Assembly (NCBI GenBank): GCA_918026815.1 | Contig: CAKJVC010000008.1 | Span: 62,001 to 126,000 of the forward strand | DNA from: Chalara sp. BL73 | Lineage: Eukaryota > Ascomycota > Leotiomycetes > Helotiales | DNA length: 64,000 nt | Direction of reading: 5' to 3' | Part shown: positions 56,292 through 64,000 of the stretch, in pieces | How the letters are laid out: each line of letters opens with the position of its first letter | Position numbering within the stretch: position 1 is the first letter of the stretch | Position numbers and translations under genes: made by a program | The notes under the pieces: model-generated | Database searches by the model: none | The model's input: the letters and a program-made list of their open reading frames with translations, nothing else | Told to the model about the DNA's origin: nothing

Positions 56292-57578
56292 CTATCCAAG
56301 GAATGTACAGACTGGTAATCGGTACTCTTCCAACGTCCAATATCTTCTTCGAACACCCTTCCATTCTCCCTCTCCTTCTTCTCCTAATTTCCCTACTGGG
56401 ACATTCGTCCACTCAACATCCATGCCCGCATCACAGAGATCTAGTTCCACAACCTTTGTGTATACATCATAACACACCCTCCTATCCGCTCCTAGCCCAT
56501 TAAAGAATCCAAACCTGCCTTCTGGATCTAACAAGCCTATAACATACTCTGTGAAGAATAGCTTGAGCTGCGAGTAATCTTCACCAAAAGTATCGAAGTA
56601 TATTACATCAAACATCTCTCCATTCTCCAACAGCGTCTTCACTACATCCTGCCACCGCCCCTCATGAACCACATATTTCCCACCCTCTGGTGCGCTCTCC
56701 CTCCACGCTTGTCCGAAATCGGAGCCCGGTGCAGATAGCTTTTGTAGAACTCCAGGATGCGCTTCGATGATATGGTGAGAGAAAGGCTTTGTGTCGTGGA
56801 ACATGCGGTCGATGATGCCCATTCCAAAGCCGACGTTCAATATCCTCTTTCCAGGCTTCAAATCTGGCAGCAAAAGGTCCACAGAGCGCCGCATAATATC
56901 CGTTTCCCAAGCCATCATTACCCCATTATCTTCTGCGTCTAGCAGTTTATCATCTTCGAACTTCAACTCACTCTTCAGATAATCCTCGGAGTTCACGTCT
57001 TTCTTCGCATGTTCTGGTGATGATTCTTCCCCATTTTTCTCTGCAGACTCAATAATTTCTTCCGTAGAACCCTCTTCAACTTTTACATCATCTTCTACCT
57101 CATCATCAGATTCGAGAGCTTCATAGCCGCCCATCAGCCCAAGTAACATCTCTGCCCTTACACCGGCGTCAACACACAAATTATAAAGCTCTTTCTGCCC
57201 CAGCCTCCAAGCCAAACATCCCGGTGTCTCGTTTTTCACATCTAAATCGTTCCATATCGCACCGCTCAAAAACAGCTCCCTCACCACATCTTTCGCTGCC
57301 TCAATGTCGACCTCTTCCTCCTCTTCTTCTAGATGGCATGTGCAAGGACCATTCGTGCTATGAGCATGAGTCTCTGGTGGTGAAGATGCAGAAGGATCGC
57401 AAGCAGCAATCGCGGCATGCAGAGGTGTATAGCCTGTCTCGGGGTCCTGTACAGAAGCAGCGCCCGGCACTCGGAGGAGGGGTTTGAGCGCGTGCAGGTT
57501 ATGGTTTGCGGCGTGAAGGAGAATGAGTTGCGTGTTATCGTCTTCTTCGACAGAGGGAGCGAACGCTGGATCATCCAT
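56292..57578 (-). CDS. RMT2: Protein arginine N5 (delta)-methyltransferase RMT2
   Basis: A single exon of 428 residues from ATG 57578. The N-terminal half has ankyrin-like units (TQLILLHAANHNLHALKPLL, TGYTPLHAAIAA, VRELFLSGAIWNDLD) as in yeast Rmt2, followed by an acidic linker. The SAM-binding core is VLNVGFGMGIIDRMF (motif I), HHIIEAHPGVL (motif II) and FDVIYFDTFGEDY (post-motif), ending with the RMT2-specific YWTLEEYRLPVC. It methylates the delta nitrogen of arginine in ribosomal protein L12 (yeast). The residues upstream of 57578 are open but begin with a non-ATG codon. Confidence 0.94.
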   Translation of the reverse strand: MDDPAFAPSVEEDDNTQLILLHAANHNLHALKPLLRVPGAASVQDPETGYTPLHAAIAACDPSASSPPETHAHSTNGPCTCHLEEEEEEVDIEAAKDVVRELFLSGAIWNDLDVKNETPGCLAWRLGQKELYNLCVDAGVRAEMLLGLMGGYEALESDDEVEDDVKVEEGSTEEIIESAEKNGEESSPEHAKKDVNSEDYLKSELKFEDDKLLDAEDNGVMMAWETDIMRRSVDLLLPDLKPGKRILNVGFGMGIIDRMFHDTKPFSHHIIEAHPGVLQKLSAPGSDFGQAWRESAPEGGKYVVHEGRWQDVVKTLLENGEMFDVIYFDTFGEDYSQLKLFFTEYVIGLLDPEGRFGFFNGLGADRRVCYDVYTKVVELDLCDAGMDVEWTNVPVGKLGEEGEGEWKGVRRRYWTLEEYRLPVCTFLG

Positions 57579-57889
57579 AGCTGCAAATTTGGCAAAGAGC
57601 AATGCAACGCTACCAATCGCTCTTAGCTAAGAATGATGCTTGAGGAGGGGCATTATTTTTCAGATGCGGGGATGCGGCCGTTAAGTCCGCCAAATGCTTT
57701 CGCCCCATTTACTTGATGGAGGCTCCACTTAGGGCCTCATCAACCTGAATTTATCTCATTCACATCCGCTTTAAATTCCCGTGACATCCGCCAATTCTTT
57801 ATAATTCCCTCATCTTACTCTTTTTATACTCACTAGCAATACCTGTCTATACCATTATTTTCATACGCTTGATCTGAGTAACCGGCACA
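57579..57889. other. Shared promoter of RMT2 (-) and the downstream unknown gene (+)
   Basis: About 310 nt separate the two start codons, so the genes are divergent. TTTATA-like runs are visible near 57820, but I assign no factor sites. Confidence 0.5.
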
Positions 57890-58432
57890 ATGACACAAGT
57901 AATAAAATATGTGGCCGACAACTTCCTCTCCGAGTCCCCCGTGATCTTCATGGACTCGGATCCTTCTATGCAGCCTTCCTATCTTGGCTCCTATGTTGTT
58001 GCCCTGCGCGGACAAATCTACACCGCCCTCACCGGCGATGTCCCCAAATTCCACGAGCCGGGCAAGCTCCGCGTTGTCTGGTGGGATACGAATGGTTCCC
58101 AAGGCTTGCGGGACTACGAACTCAGGCAGTACAGGGAAGTTGAGACTTATTGGAACTCGTTAAGGATCTTACCTGAGGTGAGGCGGTGCGCGGTGATGGG
58201 ATATAAGAAGCAGAATCCGTATAAGGCGACGAAGGAGAGCAGAGAGTTGACGGCGTGGTTGGACGCGGAGATTGAGAGGACGAGGAAAGAGAGGGAAAGG
58301 ATAGGGGGTTTTAAACCGGTTCCGAAGGGGGAAGGGGAGCTGGACGTTGATGCGCTGCTGGATGAGACAGAGAAGTTGGTTAGGGAGGAGCAGCTGAGAG
58401 AGGCGAACGCAAGGGAGAAGGTTGATGTTTGA
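57890..58432 (+). CDS. Uncharacterised 180-residue protein
   Basis: A single exon without introns, MTQVIKYVADNFL to DV. The first ~90 residues look globular (VIFMDSDPSMQPSYLG, YVVALRGQIYTALTG, LRVVWWDTNGSQGL). The rest is strongly charged and helical (EIERTRKERERIGGF, LLDETEKLVREEQLREAN), likely a coiled coil. No signal peptide or membrane segment. I do not recognise the family. It is divergent from RMT2, so shared regulation is possible. The Kozak context GCACAATGA is adequate. Confidence 0.75.
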   Translation: MTQVIKYVADNFLSESPVIFMDSDPSMQPSYLGSYVVALRGQIYTALTGDVPKFHEPGKLRVVWWDTNGSQGLRDYELRQYREVETYWNSLRILPEVRRCAVMGYKKQNPYKATKESRELTAWLDAEIERTRKERERIGGFKPVPKGEGELDVDALLDETEKLVREEQLREANAREKVDV

Positions 58433-59250
58433 GGAGGAACGAGAGAAGGGCATCGGTTGGCGTTCGGAGCTAGGGTATCTTGGGTGGTTATTATCTGGGT
58501 TTGGATATTGCTGTAGCCTTCGTTATTGGAGCTGTAAGGACTACTAAGGATACAATGTATATCAGATTTGGACGATGGCTAAACCATGCATGAGCTTGAG
58601 TGTTAACGTCCTATCCACCTTTTTATACTTAATAGATAGGAAGGAACGGCAGTCATGAGTATTAAGATACGCCCTAGAGCTGCAGCGTAGAATAGTATCC
58701 CAGTGATTGATATAGGTCTAACTCAGCAAATCTTGGATGAAAAATCTCTCAAATGTTCAACAACCAACATTACCACGACTTCCAAGTTAGCCTCCAAGCC
58801 TCTTAATTCAGCACACATATCAATATGGATAGTCTCACAACCCTACTCGTCATATCTCGAAAAATCTTTACATTTCATTTGGATATTGTATTAAATAGAA
58901 GAGATGTCGTATCGGTGATCACGTGATGCGAATAGTTGCCTGCTTAATGTTTCTGCGACAGAGATGGTACGGAAATGGCAAACTTTGGTAAATTATTAAA
59001 ACTTGAAAGCAGCCTATGAACTTCTTCCTACATGAGTGCTTATCCAGCGATTTATTGTCATGAACTGCGTGGAAGTGCTTGCATGAGGGCTAAACCGAAT
59101 ATGGTAATCAAACGTGTTTTCTTGCAAGGGGTGAGCGCGTTGGGAGACGCGACGCGACAAAATCCACTCTAAATCCAGTTCAACCCCTTCTTTCTCCAGC
59201 TGAGACATTGAACTCGACAACATCATAGATTCTACAACAACGACGTCAAA
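58433..59250. other. Intergenic upstream of MCM4
   Basis: About 820 nt with no supported ORF. ACGCGT (MluI) boxes are the usual MBF sites of replication genes; I saw the sequences GACGCGACGCGAC near 59146, which contain two overlapping ACGCGA cores about 105 nt upstream of the MCM4 start and are plausible MBF elements. Confidence 0.55.
59144..59157 (+). promoter_or_regulatory. Putative MBF (MluI-type) elements upstream of MCM4
   Basis: Two tandem GACGCGA-like cores in GGAGACGCGACGCGACAA, about 100 nt before the MCM4 ATG. MBF/SBF-type factors drive G1/S transcription of MCM genes in fungi through ACGCG cores. The match is to the core motif only. Confidence 0.5.
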
Positions 59251-62200
59251 ATGTCTTCTCCAGGTCATCGCCGGCAGCGTAGCTCCAAGTCAGCCTCTGT
59301 TACTCCCAGGAGAGCATCACAGCGGCCCGCAGTCCCCAACAGCCCCCCTGATCCAGCGGCAGCCCAACTCCAAAATGAAGCTGCTTCGTCGCAAGGTAAC
59401 AGCACACCGCGACGGGGTGTTGCAACGTCTTCGCCCATGAATTATCGGTCGTCGCCTGCAGAATTGGCGCGCCAGAGTCGAGATGTCAGCTCTCCTCTTC
59501 GGCAGATGTCAAACACACAGTCAACTGCTGACAGTGATGGCGATCGAACCCCGCGAGCAAGCGGCATGATTGGTGGTAAGTCAGAAGGTCAAAATCTACA
59601 AATCGCATACTAAATGAGAATAGAATCATCCCCAATTAGATATCAGCCAAGCTCCAGTCCTGGCAGAGGAAATCAGAGCCGCCAACACTCAGAATTGCCA
59701 GATATACCCAGCGATAGCAGTGGTCTCTTTGTCCGCTCATCTCGATCACTCGGCCCTGGCTCCGCTCTTAACGTATCAAGACGGGGAGATATCAATTCTG
59801 ATCATTCCAATACTCCTCATTCTCGAAGACGAATTTTCATGGACGAAAATGGGCGCGTTGTTCGAGATGTTCCCCATGAGGATTCTGATGCGCCAACATT
59901 TTCCAACCTAGACCCAACTACATCAGATGCCCAGGCAATGGGAGGCCAATCTACACTTTTCATCTGGGGTACCAATGTTTCCATAGATGACACTTTGACC
60001 AGTTTCAAGGACTTCTTGAGAAATTTTACCAAGAAGTACCGGATGTATACCGATGGCTTGTCTGTGGATGAGGCTGCCCGAGAAGAAGATGCAGAGACAA
60101 AAGAATACGTTGAGATGATGAAAAACATGTTGACATTAGGAATCACAAGCTTGAATTTGGATATGATGAACCTCAAGAGTTATCCCGCCACAAGAAAGCT
60201 TTGGCAACAAGCTCAAGACTACCCGCAGGACATTATTTCAATTATGGATCAAGGTATCAAAGATATTATGTATGAGCTTGCTGAGCAAGAGATGTCATCA
60301 AACCGACAGTCTCAGAGCTCGGCCGGGCGAGGAGCATCACAGCGCAGCAGGATTATGAGCTCGGAACCACCAGTGCCAAGTTCAGATCGAATTGAGCCAG
60401 AGCGTACTCAACGAGAGGAAGAGCTCGAATTAGATTTGTGCCAGGAAGTGCAGCGACGATCATACACAGTGCGGCCTTTCAATCTTGATGCAACCGTCAA
60501 CATGCGAGATTTAGACCCTAAAGGTGTGTATCTCAGCCAAGAAGTGAAAATTTCATGCTAAACAACTATAGATGTCGACAAGATCATTTCAATTAAAGGT
60601 CTTGTAATCCGCACCACTCCCATTATTCCGGACATGAAGGAAGCATTCTTCAAGTGTCAGGTTTGTGGTCATACGGTCATGTCAAAAATTGACCGAGGAA
60701 AGATTGCCGAACCAGTAAAGTGCCCACGTAGAGTGTGCGATTCTGCAAACTCTATGCAGATTGTCCACAATCGGTGTGACTTTCATGACAAGCAAGTTAT
60801 TAAGCTACAAGAAACGCCGGATTCAGTGCCTGCTGGTCAAACGCCGCATTCAGTCTCCATGTGCGCATACGATAACCTGGTGGACTTATGCAAGGCAGGT
60901 GATCGAGTCGTGGTCACTGGTATCTTCAGAGCCAGTGGTGTTCGAGTCAATCCGAAGCAACGAACTCAAAAGAGCATTTTCAAGACCTACATCGACGTAC
61001 TCCACATTCAGAAGGTTGACAAGAAGCGTATGGGAATTGACGTGTCTACCGTTGAGGAAGATGTATCTGAGGAGATGAGTGGTAACATTGAGGAGACAAG
61101 AAAAGTGACGGAAGAAGAGGAGGAGAAGATCAAGGCTACAGCTGCCAGACCTGATGTCTATGAGCTGCTTTCCCGCTCCCTCTCACCAAGTATCTTCGAA
61201 ATGGACGACGTCAAGAAGGGGATTCTCCTCCAATTATTCGGAGGCACTAACAAGTCATTCGAGAAAGGAGGTAGTCCGAAGTACAGAGGAGATATCAATA
61301 TCCTTTTATGTGGTGACCCGTCTACTGCGAAATCACAAATCCTTCAGTACGTTCATAAAATTGCCCCACGAGGTGTCTATACCAGCGGGAAAGGATCTTC
61401 AGCTGTCGGTCTTACAGCGTATGTTACTCGCGACCCTGAGACAAGACAGCTCGTTCTCGAATCTGGTGCCTTAGTTCTCTCTGACGGTGGCATCTGCTGC
61501 ATCGATGAGTTCGACAAGATGTCTGAGGCAACTCGCTCGGTTCTACACGAAGTCATGGAACAGCAAACTATTTCGATTGCCAAGGCTGGTATTATCACTA
61601 CCCTGAATGCTCGTACGAGTATTCTTGCTTCCGCAAATCCCATTGGAAGCAAGTATAACCCAAACCTTCCCGTACCTCAAAATATCGACCTTCCACCTAC
61701 CTTACTATCACGCTTTGATCTTGTGTACCTCATCCTAGATCGGATAGATGAGAACAGTGACCGACGTCTCGCCAGACATCTGCTCGGGATGTATTTAGAA
61801 GATAAACCCGAGAACGCAGCATCCGAAGAAGTCCTGGTAAGTTTTCCGACCGAATACCAGCACCCATACTAATGTTTTCTAGCCCATCGAATTCCTCACC
61901 TCCTACATTTCCTACGCCCGCGCAAACTGCCAGCCAAAAATCAGCCCCGAAGCTTCCAAAGAGCTGGTAGACTCCTACATCGAGATGCGCAAATTAGGAG
62001 AGGATGTCCGTGCCGCCGAACGCCGCATTACCGCTACCACCCGACAACTGGAATCTATGATTCGTCTCTCAGAGGCACACGCAAAAATGCGCCTTTCTGA
62101 GATTGTAACCCGGGATGATGTGATCGAAGCTGTTCGTCTTATCAAGTCTGCTTTGAAACAGGCTGCTACAGACGCAAGAACTGGACTGATCGATATGTCC

Positions 62201-62467
62201 TTGTTAACAGAGGGCACAAGCGCAAGCGAGAGGAGGAGAAAAGCGGATTTGAGCAAGGCGTTGCTGAGCCTGCTAGATGACATGACGAGGCAGGGACAAG
62301 CGGCGAGGTATTCTGAGGTGCTGAAGAGAATGACAGAGCAAAGTACGGTGTCGGTTGAGCCAGGCGAGTTTGCAGAGGCTGTGAGGTTACTGGAGCAGGA
62401 GGGCAGTGTGATGATTGTTGGTGAGGGAGCAAGGAGGAGCATTAGACGGGTCACTGGGATTGTGTAG
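59251..62467 (+). CDS. MCM4: DNA replication licensing factor MCM4
   Basis: Four exons (59251-59575, 59624-60523, 60572-61836, 61883-62467) give 1024 residues. The N-terminal ~200 residues are Ser/Thr/Pro-rich with many SP/TP sites, the known DDK/CDK-regulated tail of Mcm4. The N-domain carries a C4 zinc motif ([20 protein letters not shown]). The AAA+ core has GDPSTAKSQ (Walker A), CIDEFDKM (Walker B), the presensor hairpin region [20 protein letters not shown] (arginine finger) and the C-terminal winged helix. It is one subunit of the MCM2-7 helicase loaded at origins and activated with Cdc45 and GINS. Identity as MCM4 rests on the phospho-rich N-tail and the overall pattern. Confidence 0.94.
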
Positions 62468-62732
62468 ATTTGGTTCTATGGAGTTTGTGGGCCGCGGTTT
62501 CATGAAAGATGGATGGATATGATACTAGTAATGATTGATATGTTTATGGCTAGTGGAGGTGTTTATAAGACTTTATTGTTCCATAGATGAGTACATACTC
62601 TTGTGATACCTTCACTTTGGTGGTTCCAGTGTATGGCTATATGCTGTACTCTTAACTTTCTAGGGTATCACAAACCGCCAATTAGTTTGCGCAAAGAAAC
62701 CGATATCCCAACTCCCTCCGACATGTCGCCGT
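62468..62732. other. Intergenic between convergent genes
   Basis: About 265 nt holding the MCM4 3' UTR and the end of the minus-strand gene. Nothing else recognised. Confidence 0.5.
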
Positions 62733-64000
62733 TCATACCATCTCAAATGCAGAAGGCTCGTCCTCGACCTCGTCAGACCAGTAAAATTCGCCCGGCTTTC
62801 GCGGTCGTGGCTTCCACACATCGATAACTTTAACCTCGAGCATAGCTACCTCCTGAGAGATATGCGGCTCTGAGAGCTTAGGTACCACTTCGCTATTATC
62901 GGCAGGCTCCTCAGGCTTGGGAGGCTCCAAGTCTATTCCTTCCTTGTCTTCGATGGAGATTACTGGGACAGGCATGATGTCTATAACCTCTTTAGACTTT
63001 GATGCGCCATCATTAGCTCCTTCACCCTCCCTATGTGGCATATCCTCAGGAAGGCCGTCTTCGTCGTGAACGCTCGTCACCGACGAAGAAATATGCCGCT
63101 GCTCAGAGAATTTATCGTTGATATCTACACTCTCCTCATCGGTCGACTCAACTGGGTGTTCAGGGACATCATCAGGAATATCTAACTGGCTAGGATCCTT
63201 GGTGTTCAGCGGTGCTTGGTATTCTAGTAGGCGCTGATAATTATCTTCTGTGGGCTCTGCGCTGTTCTTGTCATCCTGAAGGACCTGAGACTCTGCTACA
63301 TGGGTATAAGAATCACCCAAAGACTTAGTCGGCTCATTACTCGATTCCAGTTCTGACTCGGGCGAGCCGTCAGATTCATCTAAATGATCTGCCAACCTTG
63401 CATCTCTCGAACTCTCAAGGTCATCGACTTCCTCAAGATCATCAACTTCCTCGTCCGGTTGCTGAAGGGTGGCGTATACCCAGATAGTTTCTTTCGGAGG
63501 CGAAACATTAGTATAAGAGGTATAAGAGGTATTCCGGGCTGTTCGCTGCTCAGTTGTAGGAGATGGAATGGCCTGTTTAGGTCCCTGCCCTGGATATTTT
63601 GTGACTGGAGAGGCATGACGTGAGTGATCACGTTGGTTGCTGCGAGCAGTCCGGACCTTGCCTCCTCCGATCTTAATGGTAGTAGGCTCCGAAAAATGAC
63701 ATAGAGTGCTTTCAGACACAGCTAAGGCGCTAGGTCTATCTTGCTGCGTTCCTTTCTTCTTCACAACAATCTTCCACTCTTCCTCCGCATCCTGCGCTGC
63801 CTAAAATTTACAGTGTCAGCTTTTTTCAGTTGTGATATCTACATATCCTTACCTCTGGCTCTCCGCTGACTGCAATCTGCTGTTGTTCTACCTGTCCTTT
63901 AGTATTTAGCACCTTGTTTGCTTTATTTTCTTCCGTTAACATCTTTTGATGCTTTGCCAAATTCTCTTTTGTTAGTTCTCCCTGAGACGGGAAAGTATCA
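62733..64000 (-). CDS. Acidic low-complexity protein, 5' part beyond window
   Basis: Two exons are visible (64000-63853, continuing beyond the window edge, and 63800-62733), joined in frame across a 52-nt intron. The first visible part is Lys/Gln/Glu-rich (LTKENLAKHQKMLTEENKANK), likely helical. The rest is acidic and disordered (DDLEEVDDLESSRDARLADHLDESD, VPEHPVESTDEESVD) and ends in a somewhat ordered C-terminus (VKVIDVWKPRPRKPGEFYWSDEVEDE). No domain recognised, and the start lies outside the window. Confidence 0.7.

Noticed and set aside
1..64000. CRISPR arrays, operons, ribosome binding sites, rRNA or prophage
   Set aside because: The sequence is eukaryotic nuclear DNA; all tandem repeats seen are short-unit minisatellites without spacers.

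Overview
The window is a piece of a filamentous ascomycete (Pezizomycotina) nuclear chromosome. The evidence is many short spliceosomal introns (about 45-80 nt, GTANGT donors, CTAAC/CTGAC branch sites, YAG acceptors), a fungal gene complement (Rsa4, Pho80-type cyclin, RMT2, OST1, MSH4, Erv2-like oxidase), an HsbA-like secreted protein, and BTB and NmrA-like families that are typically expanded in Leotiomycetes. Leotiomycetes is my best guess for the class, but nothing here proves it. Most genes were rebuilt by hand from splice sites, and most rebuilt exon sets join in frame from ATG to stop.

Layout. 0-6 kb: a secreted dipeptidyl peptidase IV (+) and a nine-exon protein kinase (+). 6.5-17.5 kb: an accessory-looking block with a large Ulp1/C48-like protein with C-terminal zinc fingers (-), a 2.7 kb stretch without recognisable genes, and a 1532-residue UPF1/SDE3-like SF1 helicase (+) whose C-terminus is an array of GW/WG repeats. 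17.6-19.5 kb: an HsbA-like cell-surface gene (-) followed by duplicated proline-rich exon/intron modules. 20.2-34.6 kb: conserved housekeeping genes (Rsa4, MSH4, a CCCH protein, branched-chain aminotransferase, Erv2-like oxidase, proteasome beta-1, Pho80-like cyclin). 35.7-49.4 kb: a second accessory block with three BTB/POZ genes, an ankyrin protein, a secreted PEPK-repeat protein with a possible deamidase-like Cys/His core, a frame-broken membrane-protein pseudogene, a gene-poor stretch and a small membrane protein. 49.5-64 kb: an NmrA-like oxidoreductase, OST1, hexokinase, RMT2, an unknown 180-residue protein, MCM4, and a partial acidic protein that runs off the right edge.

The housekeeping genes are not one pathway: they serve ribosome assembly, meiotic recombination, amino-acid metabolism, disulphide formation, proteolysis, phosphate signalling, N-glycosylation, glycolysis, protein methylation and replication licensing. 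The main candidates for something new are the GW-repeat helicase (a possible Argonaute-binding platform), the secreted protein with the Cys-His pair, the duplicated HsbA-tail modules, and the BTB trio sharing a CxFHxH tail.
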